A stretch of 64,000 nt of DNA from NCBI RefSeq assembly GCF_001514215.1, contig NZ_KQ948873.1, positions 1 to 64,000 on the forward strand, in the 5' to 3' direction. Source of the DNA: Streptomyces bungoensis. Lineage in GTDB: Bacteria > Actinomycetota > Actinomycetes > Streptomycetales > Streptomycetaceae. How positions within the stretch are numbered: position 1 is the stretch's first letter; every line of letters begins with the position of its first letter. Made by a program: the position numbers and the translations under genes. The notes under the pieces were generated by a model. It did not search any database, was not told where the DNA came from, and saw nothing but the letters and a program-made list of their open reading frames with translations. This document shows, piece after piece, positions 51,794-60,327 of the stretch.

Positions 51794-53268
51794 AGCAGCT
51801 CCTTTCCGGTGACCGCCCAGTGGGCGGCACTCATCTTCGCGAGCGTCTCGCGCCACTCGCTCGTCGGGGCGGAGTCGGCGACGATGCCCGCCGAGGCGCG
51901 CGTGCGGTAGGCGCCGTCCTGGTGGAAGAGGGTGCGGATGCACAGTGCGAGGTTGGTGTATCCGCCGACGTCGATGACGCCGAGCGCGCCGGCGTAGAGG
52001 CCCCGGCGGCTGCGTTCGACGGACTCGATGATCTCCATGGCGCGGATCTTGGGGGTGCCGGTCATGGTGCCGGCGGGGAACAGGGCGGCGATCGCGTCGT
52101 AGACGTCCGTGTCGGCCCCGGCCTGTCCGGTCACGGTGGACACCAGGTGCAGGACGTGGGAGTACCGTTCGACGGCGAACTCGTCGGGGACGTGCAGGGA
52201 GTCGGCCTCGGCGATCCGTCCGATGTCGTTGCGGCACAGGTCCACCAGCATGGTGTGCTCGGCGATCTCCTTGGGGTCCGAGCGCAGTTGCCGGGCGCCC
52301 GCCTCGTCGTCGCCGCTGCGCGGCAGCGTCCCGGCGATGGGCCGCATGGTGACGGTGCCGTCCTCGATCCGGACGAACAGTTCCGGGCTCGCTCCGATGA
52401 CGCACTGGCCGCCGACGCTCGCCAGGTACATGTAGGGGGAGGCATTGCGGCGGCGCAGCCGCTGGTAGACGTCGACGGGGTCCGCGCCGGAGCGCATGGT
52501 CAGCTCGTGGCCGATCTGCACCTGGTAGATGTCGCCGACCGCGATGTGTTTCAGGCAGCGTTCGACGTCGCGGCGGAACGTCTCGGGGTCGGTGTCGTCG
52601 CTGACGTCCGCCTCGGGGACGGTGTCCGCGACGCGTTCGGGATAAGCGCTCTCGGCGCCTTCGAGCAGCGCGGTGATCTCCCGCTCGTCCAGCGCGGGCC
52701 AGGCGTCGCAGTCGTGCAGCAGCAGTTCGGTGCGGCCTTCGGCGACGTCCCGGACCACCACCGCCTGGTGGAGGACGAGCTGGACGTCGGGCAGGTCGGG
52801 CCGCTGCTCGATGAGGTGGGGCAGGTCCTCGACGTAGCGCACGGTGTCGTAGCCGAAGTAGCCGAGGAAGCCGAACCGGAAGCCGGACGCCGATCCGGGG
52901 GCGTCGAACAGCGCCTGGACGGTGCGCAGCAGCGGCCACAGGCCGGTGAGGTCGCGCAGCCGCGGGGTGCCGCCGGCGTCCTCGGTGAGCAGCGGCCGGA
53001 TGCGTTCCGTCAGCAGGTCGCGCAGCGCGGGGACGCCCTCGACGCGGACGGCTCCGTCGGTGACCGCCACGGACAGCAGTGCGCCGAAGCCCACGAACTG
53101 GAAGCGGCACTCGCGGACCGGGCCCGCCGCCGATTCGAGCAGATAGACGCTGTCGGCGCCGAAGCGCCCGGCGAGGGCGCGGTAGGCGGGCAGCATCGGC
53201 ACCTCGGGGAGCCGGCGCGTCCGGGTGGTCACCCGGATCGCGGCCGGTGCCGTGCGGGGCTCGGTCAT
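51790..53268 (-). CDS. Chorismate-aminating synthase, component I (2-amino-2-deoxyisochorismate synthase-like, SgcD-like)
   Basis: A 492-aa member of the anthranilate synthase component I family: FGFLGYFGYD near residue 135, MRPIAGTLPRSG near residue 308 (the AGT form, as in TrpE and PhzE, rather than PabB's KGT), AEHTMLVDLCRNDIG and FPAGTMTGTPK. It aminates chorismate at C2 and, in an SgcD-like role, releases 2-amino-2-deoxyisochorismate for the dehydrogenase encoded at 54725-55396. Plain anthranilate synthase cannot be excluded by sequence alone, but the neighbours favour benzoxazolinate. Confidence 0.9.
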   Translation of the reverse strand: MTEPRTAPAAIRVTTRTRRLPEVPMLPAYRALAGRFGADSVYLLESAAGPVRECRFQFVGFGALLSVAVTDGAVRVEGVPALRDLLTERIRPLLTEDAGGTPRLRDLTGLWPLLRTVQALFDAPGSASGFRFGFLGYFGYDTVRYVEDLPHLIEQRPDLPDVQLVLHQAVVVRDVAEGRTELLLHDCDAWPALDEREITALLEGAESAYPERVADTVPEADVSDDTDPETFRRDVERCLKHIAVGDIYQVQIGHELTMRSGADPVDVYQRLRRRNASPYMYLASVGGQCVIGASPELFVRIEDGTVTMRPIAGTLPRSGDDEAGARQLRSDPKEIAEHTMLVDLCRNDIGRIAEADSLHVPDEFAVERYSHVLHLVSTVTGQAGADTDVYDAIAALFPAGTMTGTPKIRAMEIIESVERSRRGLYAGALGVIDVGGYTNLALCIRTLFHQDGAYRTRASAGIVADSAPTSEWRETLAKMSAAHWAVTGKELL

Positions 53269-53285
53269 CGGGGGATCCTTAGAGT

Positions 53286-54728
53286 TCAGGTGGTGATCGC
53301 GTAGCGGTGCGCGACCCGCTGGGCGGTGACGGCCGCGCTGTCGGGAGTCGACCGCAGATCGAGCACCCGGGCCGCCTTCCAGCTCACGAAGGAACCGGTG
53401 TGGGTCACCGGGTCGAGTTCGGTCTCGATGACGACCCGTGCCCGGGCGCCGGTGAGTGCGCGCAGCCGCTCGGCCACGGCGTCGGCGGTGGCGTCCGGGT
53501 CGGCGACCCCGGGCAGCAGGTCCATGCGGACGGTGATCTCGTCGTCGCCGTCGCTCGTGTGGTCGATGACGACCTGGTAGCCGAGGCAGCCGCGCACCTG
53601 GTCGAGGACCGCCGCCTCCAGTTGCCCGGGGTGGAGCCGGGCCCGGCCGACCGCGATGCGGTCGGCGACCCGGCCGACGACCTCGACGACGGGTCCCGGC
53701 AGCGGCGCGCCGGCCGGCGCGGGGGTGAGGCGGACCAGGTCGCCGGTACGGTAGCGGATCAGAGGCTTGATCCCGTCGACGAGCATGGTGAGCACCAGTT
53801 CGCCCTCGCCGCTGTCGCCGAGTACGGCGCCGGTGTCCGGGTCGATCAGCTCGGTCAGGTAGTTGGGGGCCGACAGGTGGAGCCGGCCGTCGTCGGCGCC
53901 CGTGGCGATGCACAGCGCCTCCTGGGAGCCGTACAGCGCGGGGCGTACGACGGCCTGCGGCCAGACGGTGGAGACGTTGGCGGCGAACTGCGGGGTGCAG
54001 ATCTCGCCGAGCACCAGGAACAGCTTCACCGGCGATCGGGCGAGGTCGTATCCGTAGTGCAGTGCGGCCTTGGCGAGGCTCAGGCACAGAGCGGGCGCGC
54101 AGACCACGACCTCGACGTTCAGCTCCTCGATCAGGCGCAGCGCCTTCTTGAAACCGACCCGGGGTGACTCGGGCCAGATCTTGACGTGGCAGGCGTCGAG
54201 GGATGCGGTGACGGCGCTGAACACGTCGCCGAACGCGTACAGTTCGGAGGGCCCCATCAGTCCGACGACGGGCATGCGGTCGCCGAAGTGCGAGCGCAGC
54301 AGCCGCCGCCAGGCCTCCTCGACCGCCGCGTTGGAGGTGGCGATGTCCCGCGGACCGCGCGGGCACGGCGTGGAGGCGCCGGTGGTTCCGTTGGTCTCGT
54401 AGTAGATGCTGGCTTCGCCGACCCGGCCCGACAGCACGTCGTACATCTCACGGCGCAGGTCGTCCTTGGTGGTGAAGGGCAGCGCCGACAGGTCGTCGGG
54501 GGTGACGGCGTCGATGTCCACACCCGCCAGGTGGCAGCGGTAGAACGGGGAGCGTTCGGTGACGTGGTGCAGGACGGTGGTCAGCTGGTCCTGGCGCCAG
54601 TCGGCGAGTGCGGCGTCGGTGAGGGTGCCGTCGTAGAAGCCCCGGCTGACGTTCCGGTAGACGGCCAGGAAATCGTCGAGGTCCCGGCCGCGCGCGGGGG
54701 CCCGCAGGACCTGCAGTGCGGTGGTCAT
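53286..54728 (-). CDS. Phenylacetate-CoA ligase-like adenylating enzyme (second)
   Basis: A 480-aa PaaK-like enzyme: YYETNGTTGASTPCP near residue 108, PALYGSQEAL near residue 268, YRTGDLV near residue 335. The C-terminal catalytic region reads GSFVSWKAARV. Its ATG lies in the stop of the flavoprotein gene (ATGA), and it sits directly between the dehydrogenase and synthase genes, the same neighbourhood as SgcH/XsbC-type enzymes. It is the better candidate for the benzoxazolinate ring-closing enzyme. Confidence 0.86.
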   Translation of the reverse strand: MTTALQVLRAPARGRDLDDFLAVYRNVSRGFYDGTLTDAALADWRQDQLTTVLHHVTERSPFYRCHLAGVDIDAVTPDDLSALPFTTKDDLRREMYDVLSGRVGEASIYYETNGTTGASTPCPRGPRDIATSNAAVEEAWRRLLRSHFGDRMPVVGLMGPSELYAFGDVFSAVTASLDACHVKIWPESPRVGFKKALRLIEELNVEVVVCAPALCLSLAKAALHYGYDLARSPVKLFLVLGEICTPQFAANVSTVWPQAVVRPALYGSQEALCIATGADDGRLHLSAPNYLTELIDPDTGAVLGDSGEGELVLTMLVDGIKPLIRYRTGDLVRLTPAPAGAPLPGPVVEVVGRVADRIAVGRARLHPGQLEAAVLDQVRGCLGYQVVIDHTSDGDDEITVRMDLLPGVADPDATADAVAERLRALTGARARVVIETELDPVTHTGSFVSWKAARVLDLRSTPDSAAVTAQRVAHRYAITT

Positions 54729-55396
54729 GCCGGCACCTGCATCTCGTTCAGGGCGAGCCCCACCCGCTCGTTGACGTCGCCGCTGGTCAGCAGGTCGTCG
54801 CGGCCTGTCAGCCGGCGGTGCTCGTCGAGCAGCTGGATCATGTCGACCATCCGGTCGACCATGCGCTGGACGTTCTTCAGGCCCTCGTCGTCCTTGAGCG
54901 CGTCGCCCCGGTGCAACGCGTGCACCGTCGCGGGGAATCCGCTGCCCACCAGGATCATCCGGTTGAGCAGGGCGTTGACGGTGAGCTGCGCCCACACCTC
55001 GCCGGCGCTGTAGCGGCGGGCGACGGAGATGATGCCGGCGACCTTGTTGCTCAGCGGCCGGTCGAAGCGCAGATAGCCGACGCCGGCCCGCTCGATGAAG
55101 GTCTGCATCAGGCTGGCGGTGCCGAATCCGTGCACCGGTGCGGCGAAGATGATGCCGTCCGCGTCGATCATCTTCTGCACGACTCCGGGCACTCCGTCGG
55201 CCAGTGCGCAGGGGATCGTGCGATCGTTGCAGTCGCCGCACGGCCCGCACCGCTCCAACCAGACGGTGCGCAGGTCGACGCTCTCGAAGTCGACACCACG
55301 CTGCTCGGCGATCGAAGCCGCGTGCCGGAGGACGTCGGCGGTGTTGCCGTCCCGCTCCGAGCCGTTGATGGCGAGGATCTTCAGACGTGCTGTCAC
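54725..55396 (-). CDS. Iron-sulfur flavoprotein, SgcG-like ADIC dehydrogenase
   Basis: A 223-aa flavodoxin-fold protein: ILAINGSERDGNT binds the FMN phosphate, and PVHGFGTAS follows. A Cys cluster CGPCGDCNDRTIPC at about residues 50-63 fits the compact 4Fe-4S motif of iron-sulfur flavoproteins. SgcG of C-1027 is an FMN- and iron-sulfur-dependent enzyme that oxidises 2-amino-2-deoxyisochorismate to 3-enolpyruvoylanthranilate, and this gene has the right cofactor motifs and neighbours. GTG 55396 with AAGGAG; shared motif 109 bp upstream. Confidence 0.9.
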   Translation of the reverse strand: MTARLKILAINGSERDGNTADVLRHAASIAEQRGVDFESVDLRTVWLERCGPCGDCNDRTIPCALADGVPGVVQKMIDADGIIFAAPVHGFGTASLMQTFIERAGVGYLRFDRPLSNKVAGIISVARRYSAGEVWAQLTVNALLNRMILVGSGFPATVHALHRGDALKDDEGLKNVQRMVDRMVDMIQLLDEHRRLTGRDDLLTSGDVNERVGLALNEMQVPA

Positions 55397-55505
55397 GAGT
55401 GTCTCCTTCGAAGGATCCGGCCGGCGCCGATGCTCGGCGAGCACTTTCCCTGCCGCTCTCGGCCTGTTGACTCCCTTAAATCGTCATGTCTCCGCACGGA
55501 TCGAG

Positions 55506-55523
55506 GCATCTTCGTAAATGCTG
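55506..55523 (-). promoter_or_regulatory. Shared 18-bp motif, site 8 (toward SgcG-like gene)
   Basis: Reads CAGCATTTACGAAGATGC on the minus strand, ending 109 bp before the GTG. AT-rich sequence with TTTAAGG follows about 25 bp downstream. Confidence 0.7.
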
Positions 55524-55636
55524 GATGGACCGACGGCCCCGGACCTGGTAGGGGCTCGGGCCCGTTGGGGGCGTGCCGGGGCCCCGGCGTGTACGCGAGA
55601 TCGGCACAAGGGGGGTGCGCGCCGGATGGGTGCCGC

Positions 55637-56878
55637 TCAGGCGGTCACGGCGACGGGGAAGGTCTCGAGGCCGCGGACGACCCAGCGGTCGCGGTAGACG
55701 GGCGGCTCGGCCGCGGTCAGACGGGGGAACCGGGCGAACAGCCGGGGCAGCGCGATCTGCGCCTCCAGGCGGGCGAGCGGGGCGCCGAGGCAGAAGTGGC
55801 CGCCGGCGCCGAAGCTCAGCGGCCGGTTGTCGCGCCGGTCAGGGTCGAACCGGTCCGGGTCGGCGAAGCGCCGCGCGTCGCGGTTGGCGGCGGCCAGGAT
55901 CAGGGTCAGCCGGGTCCCGGCGGGCACGGTGGTGCCGGGCAGCTCGGTGTCGGCGGCGGCCCAGCGGCTGGTGACGTGCACAGGAGGCTCGAAGCGCAGG
56001 ATCTCCTCGACGTAGCCGGTGACGAAGTCCGGCTCGGCGCACAGTCGTTCGGCCAGAGTGGGCTGTCGCAGGGCGAGCAGCGCACCGTGTCCGACGAGGA
56101 AGCTGGTCGTCTCGAACCCGGCCGTGAGCAGGACCATCAGGGTGCCCATCAGCTCGTCGTGCCCGAGCCGCCGCGGGTCGTCGTCGTGGGTGTGCACCAG
56201 GTGGGTGACGAGATCGTCGCGGGGCTCGCGGCGGCGCCGGCCGGCCAGGTCGGCGAAGTAGGCGGTCATCTCGTCCATCGCGCGGTCGGCGCGTTCCAGG
56301 GCGGCGGCGTCGCGGAAGCCGTCCGTGGAGACGGCGATGGTGGAGGCCATGTCACGGAACCACATCTGGTCCCGCTCGGGAAAACCGAGCATGGTGCTGA
56401 TGACGGCGACGGGCAGCCGGGAGGCGAACTCGGCGATGAGGTCGACGGCCGCTCCGGTGGTGCCGAGGGCGGCCATGCGGTCGAGCAGCCGGTCGGTCAT
56501 CTCCTCGATGACCGAGCGCAGCCGGCGGATCCTCGGCGGGGTGAAGGCGAAGCCGGCCACCGTGCGCAGCCGGGCGTGGTCGGGCGGGTTGCTGTACAGC
56601 ATCGAGCTGGTGAAGGCACGCAGCGAGGAGTGGTCCCGCCACCCTGGCGCGGAGGCGTCGTACCGGGCGGCGTCCTGTACGTGGAGGCGGGTGTCGCGCA
56701 GTGCGTGGTCGCACTCCTCGTAGCCGACGACGACGAGCTTCTTGGGCCCGAGCCAGACAGCCGGGCCGTGGGACCGGACGGCCTCGTACAGGGGGTAGGG
56801 GTCCTGGCGGCCGCGGTGCGTCGCCAGGGCCGCCCAGGCTTCCTCGGCCGTCGTCGCGATGCCCGGACGCCGGCTCAT
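55637..56878 (-). CDS. Cytochrome P450 (second, SgcD3-type role likely)
   Basis: A 413-aa P450 with a canonical heme loop LSFGAGGHFCLG, I-helix TAGFETTSFL and ExxR in EILRFEPP. Its ATG lies in the stop of the O-methyltransferase gene (ATGA). A hydroxylase-methyltransferase pair next to the benzoxazolinate genes matches the expected ring hydroxylation and O-methylation that give the 7-methoxy group of the C-1027/auromomycin acid. Confidence 0.9.
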   Translation of the reverse strand: MSRRPGIATTAEEAWAALATHRGRQDPYPLYEAVRSHGPAVWLGPKKLVVVGYEECDHALRDTRLHVQDAARYDASAPGWRDHSSLRAFTSSMLYSNPPDHARLRTVAGFAFTPPRIRRLRSVIEEMTDRLLDRMAALGTTGAAVDLIAEFASRLPVAVISTMLGFPERDQMWFRDMASTIAVSTDGFRDAAALERADRAMDEMTAYFADLAGRRRREPRDDLVTHLVHTHDDDPRRLGHDELMGTLMVLLTAGFETTSFLVGHGALLALRQPTLAERLCAEPDFVTGYVEEILRFEPPVHVTSRWAAADTELPGTTVPAGTRLTLILAAANRDARRFADPDRFDPDRRDNRPLSFGAGGHFCLGAPLARLEAQIALPRLFARFPRLTAAEPPVYRDRWVVRGLETFPVAVTA

Positions 56879-57882
56879 CGGGCCGCGGCCAGCTCGATGA
56901 TCACGGACGGTCCCGCGGGGTGGACCGCGACCACGTCGAGTCCGGCGGCGGCGCCGAGCGCGGAGAATTCGGCGACGCCCCGCTCCTTGGCGCCGTACAC
57001 GCAGAGCATGCGCAGGTCCATGCCGGTGTGCGGGGTATGCCCGCCGGAGCCGACGGTCTCGATGACGAGGACCGAACCGTCCGGGCCGGCCGCCTCGGCG
57101 CAGCGCCGCAGGATGGCGGTGGCGGGTTCGTCGTCCCAGTCGTGGAGAACCAGCGAGAGCACATAGCCGCCCGCGCCCGGGGGCAGCGGGTCGAAGAAGC
57201 TTCCGGCGACGGCGTCGGCGCGGTCCCCCAGCCCGGCGGCGGCGAACCGCTCCTTGGCGGTGCGGGCGGTCTCGGGCAGGTCGACGACCGTGCCCCGCAG
57301 GCCGGGGTTGGCCCGCAGCAGCTCGGACAGCAGGGAGCCGTCGCCGCCGCCGACGTCGACGACATGGCCCAGCGACGCCCAGTCGAACCCGGCGACCACA
57401 CCCGGTGCCCGTTCGGCCACGTCGGCCCCGAGGAGCTTGTTGAAGGAGGCGACGCGGTCGGGGTCGGCGGTCAGGTCCTCCCAGTACTCGCGTCCGTAGC
57501 GGACCGGGAAGGCGGCCTCGCCGGTGCGGACGCTGTGCAGCAGCTCGACGAACGACAGCTCGCCGCGGCCCGCGCCGTCGATGTCGAACCAGGCCCGGAT
57601 GCCGGCCGGGTGGTCTTCGCGCAGCGGTTCGCCCAGGGACGTCAGGGTGTAGTGCCCGCTGTCGTCGCGGTTCAGGACGCCCCGGACGGCGAGATAGCGC
57701 AGCAGGCGGTCGAGCGCCTCGGTGTGTGCGCCCGCCGCCTCGGCGAGCTCGGCCGCGGTGCGGCGGCCCGCGGCGATGTGGTCGGCGATCCGCAGCGTGG
57801 CCCCCACGCGCACGGCCATCGGCGTGCCCAGGCTCGCCATCGCCCACAGTTTGGCGGCCGAGCCGTCCCCGTCACCCAACAC
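56875..57882 (-). CDS. SAM-dependent O-methyltransferase (SgcD4-type role likely)
   Basis: A 335-aa protein with the winged-helix dimerisation domain and class I SAM fold of plant-type and polyketide O-methyltransferases: VVDVGGGDGSLLSELL near residue 177 and LVLHDWDDEPA near residue 242 with the catalytic His. GTG 57882 has GGGAGG ahead. It starts the two-gene unit with the P450 and probably methylates the hydroxyl that enzyme introduces. SAM could come from the synthetase at the left edge. Confidence 0.9.
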   Translation of the reverse strand: MLGDGDGSAAKLWAMASLGTPMAVRVGATLRIADHIAAGRRTAAELAEAAGAHTEALDRLLRYLAVRGVLNRDDSGHYTLTSLGEPLREDHPAGIRAWFDIDGAGRGELSFVELLHSVRTGEAAFPVRYGREYWEDLTADPDRVASFNKLLGADVAERAPGVVAGFDWASLGHVVDVGGGDGSLLSELLRANPGLRGTVVDLPETARTAKERFAAAGLGDRADAVAGSFFDPLPPGAGGYVLSLVLHDWDDEPATAILRRCAEAAGPDGSVLVIETVGSGGHTPHTGMDLRMLCVYGAKERGVAEFSALGAAAGLDVVAVHPAGPSVIIELAAAR

Positions 57883-57954
57883 GGCAGGTCCTCCCTTGGT
57901 CGGTGGCCCCTTGCGGAGCCCGTGGCTTCATCGTTGCGCACGGGCAGTCGCAGG

Positions 57955-57972
57955 CCATCTCCCTTGTTGCGC
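57955..57972 (-). promoter_or_regulatory. Shared 18-bp motif, site 9 (weaker; toward O-methyltransferase)
   Basis: Reads GCGCAACAAGGGAGATGG on the minus strand, matching except for G instead of C at the last position. Ends 72 bp before the GTG. Confidence 0.5.
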
Positions 57973-58013
57973 TGCTGACTCGGGGACGGAGACGGATGGT
58001 CGGCGCGCCCTCG

Positions 58014-60119
58014 TCAGACGTTCTCGAGCGTGTGCCGGCGCTCCGGTTCCGAGGCCTGCGCCACCGCGGCCGTACGGCTCTCGGACAACCGGCCCGGCGC
58101 CCAGAAGCGCGGGCCGAGGTCCAGGGCGAGCGCCGGGACCATGATCGTGCGGACGAGGAAGGTGTCGATCAGGACACCGATGCAGACGACGAAGCCCATC
58201 TGGGCCATCGCCACCAGGGGCAGCCCGGCGAACACCGCGAAGGTCGCGGCGAGCACCAGACCGGCCGAGCTGATGACTCCCCCGGTGCTGCTCAGGCCGG
58301 TCAGGATCCCCCTGGTATGGCCGTGCCGGGCAGTCTCCTGCTTCACCCGGTGCATCAGGAAGATGTTGTAGTCGATGCCGAGGGCGACGAGGAAGACGAA
58401 GCCCAGCAGCGGGACCGTCCAGTCGACGCCGGGGTAGCCCATGACGTGGTCGAACAGCAGGTTCGAGGCGCCGAGGGCGGCGAAGTACGACACGACGACC
58501 GTCGCCAGCAGGACGAGCGGCGCGACCAGCGCGCGCAGCAGCCACACCAGTACCAGCAGGACGACGAGCAGTACCAGGGGCACGACGACATCGAGGTCGC
58601 GTGAGGCGGCGTTCTCCTTGTCCAGGGTCTGGGCCGCGGTGCCGCCCACGAGTCCGTCGACCCGCTGCCGCAGGGCCTCGACGGTGTGCTGGGCGGCGGC
58701 GCTGTCGGGGGTGCCGGGCAGGACGGCGGCCAGCTGAGTGAGGGTGCCGTCCGGGGTGCGGCCGACGGTGCTGACCGCGACGACTCCCTTCGTGCCGCGG
58801 GCGGCACGGACGGCCTCGGACGCGTCCGGCGTCTTCACGATGATCGTCGCCGGGTCGGCCGAGCCGGACGGGAAGTGCTGCGAGAGCTTCTCCTGGGCGA
58901 CGACCGACTCCGGCTTGTTCGCGAACCAGTCGGTCTGGCTGAGGCCCATGTTCAGGCCCAGGGCGCCGAGGGCGAGGGCGCCGGTGACGGCCAGCGACGT
59001 GATCCACGAGGCGCGGGGCCGGGCCGCGACGATCCGGCCGACGCGCTCCCACACCGGGCGGGTGGCGCGGGCGGGCGCACCCTCGCGCGGCACGAGCGGC
59101 CAGAAGACCCAGCGGCCGGCGATGACGAGCAGGGCCGGCAGGATCGTCACCATCGCGAGGAAGCCGCACAGGACGCCGATCACACCGACCAGGCCCATGG
59201 AGCGGGAGGAGTTGATGTCGGCGAAGGCGAGGCAGGCCAGTCCGATCGCGACGGTGCCGGCGGAGGCGAGGACGGCGGGCCCGCTGCGGCGCAGGGCGGC
59301 CTGCATAGCGGTGTGGCGGTCGGCGTTGCGGTGCAGTTCCTCGCGGTAGCGGGCGATGAGGAGCAGCGCGTAGTCGGTTCCCACGCCGAAGACCAGAACC
59401 ATCAGCACGCCCGAGCTCTGCGGGTCGACCTGCAGGCCCGCTTCCTTGGCGAGGAGATAGGTGCCGGCCTGGGTCAGCACGGAGGCGAAGCCGACGGCGA
59501 GCGCGGGGAAGAGCCACAGAACGGGGCTGCGGTAGGTGAGCAGCAGCAGGACGACGACGATGAGGCCCGTGGCCATCATCAGCGTGCCGTCGAGGTTGTC
59601 GAAGACGGTGAAGGCGTCGGCGAGCGACCCGGCGGGGCCGCCGACCTTGGCGTCCAGCCCGGGCGGGGCGTGGGCGTCGGCGATGCGGCGCAGTTCGGCG
59701 ATCTTGTCGGCGACGACCGACTGCTCCTTGCCGGGCAGCGGGACGACGACCATGAGGGCCTTGCCGTCCTCGGACGCGACGGCCGGCGGCACCTGCCGTC
59801 CCTCGGCTGCGATCTTCACGAACGCGGCGCGGTCGGCCTGGACCTTGGACCGGGCCTGCTCGCTCAGCGCGTCGTGGCCGCTGTAGACGACGACGGCGGA
59901 GGTCAGGTCGTCGGTGCGGAACTTCTCCAGCTCCGTGTTCACTCGGGCCGATTCGGCGCCGCGTGGCAAAAACGCGTTGGCGCTGGTGTCCTGGACCTCG
60001 CTGAGCTTGCCGGCGAGCGCGCCGAGCGCCATCACCGCGATCAGCCAGGTCACGAGGACGAGCCATTTTCCGCGACGGCCGCCGGGCACGCCGACGGCTC
60101 GCTCGAGCCATGCTCGCAT
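58014..60119 (-). CDS. MMPL-family RND exporter
   Basis: A 701-aa protein with the duplicated RND layout: one N-terminal helix (WLVLVTWLIAVMALGAL), a large extracytoplasmic loop, five helices, a second loop and five more helices. GVGTDYALLLIARYREE and LGIDYNIFLMHRVKQE are the two conserved helix-4-type Asp motifs of actinobacterial MMPL proteins. ATG 60119 with GAAGGAG. Probably exports the finished chromophore or a lipid-like intermediate; the shared motif 96 bp upstream ties it to the cluster. Confidence 0.92.
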   Translation of the reverse strand: MRAWLERAVGVPGGRRGKWLVLVTWLIAVMALGALAGKLSEVQDTSANAFLPRGAESARVNTELEKFRTDDLTSAVVVYSGHDALSEQARSKVQADRAAFVKIAAEGRQVPPAVASEDGKALMVVVPLPGKEQSVVADKIAELRRIADAHAPPGLDAKVGGPAGSLADAFTVFDNLDGTLMMATGLIVVVLLLLTYRSPVLWLFPALAVGFASVLTQAGTYLLAKEAGLQVDPQSSGVLMVLVFGVGTDYALLLIARYREELHRNADRHTAMQAALRRSGPAVLASAGTVAIGLACLAFADINSSRSMGLVGVIGVLCGFLAMVTILPALLVIAGRWVFWPLVPREGAPARATRPVWERVGRIVAARPRASWITSLAVTGALALGALGLNMGLSQTDWFANKPESVVAQEKLSQHFPSGSADPATIIVKTPDASEAVRAARGTKGVVAVSTVGRTPDGTLTQLAAVLPGTPDSAAAQHTVEALRQRVDGLVGGTAAQTLDKENAASRDLDVVVPLVLLVVLLVLVWLLRALVAPLVLLATVVVSYFAALGASNLLFDHVMGYPGVDWTVPLLGFVFLVALGIDYNIFLMHRVKQETARHGHTRGILTGLSSTGGVISSAGLVLAATFAVFAGLPLVAMAQMGFVVCIGVLIDTFLVRTIMVPALALDLGPRFWAPGRLSESRTAAVAQASEPERRHTLENV

Positions 60120-60215
60120 GGAGATCTCTCCTTCAGGGGGGAAGGTTCCGCGGCCGGGCGCGACGCGGGCCGCACGGCGGGGACGTTTCATCGTCCCGGC
60201 CGTTCATCCGGGAGC

Positions 60216-60233
60216 GCATCTTCCGGATTGCTG
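60216..60233 (-). promoter_or_regulatory. Shared 18-bp motif, site 10 (toward MMPL gene)
   Basis: Reads CAGCAATCCGGAAGATGC on the minus strand, ending 96 bp before the ATG. One of the best matches. Confidence 0.72.
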
Positions 60234-60247
60234 TGTGTGCGCATGCC

Positions 60248-60282
60248 GCAGCGCCCGTGGAGCCGCGCTCCACGGGCGCTGC
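60248..60282. terminator. Strong hairpin terminator
   Basis: A perfect 16-bp stem GCAGCGCCCGTGGAGC (60248-60263), 3-base loop, pairing with 60267-60282, directly after the alpha/beta-hydrolase gene on the minus strand. Confidence 0.87.
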
Positions 60283-60327
60283 GCGGTGCCGCCCGGCCAG
60301 TCGAGCCGGGGTCGGGCTCCGGCGGCC

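Noticed and set aside
55535..55583. Inverted repeat GGCCCCGG / CCGGGGCC near the second P450 gene as a terminator
   Set aside because: An 8-bp stem with a 33-base loop is too weak to call.
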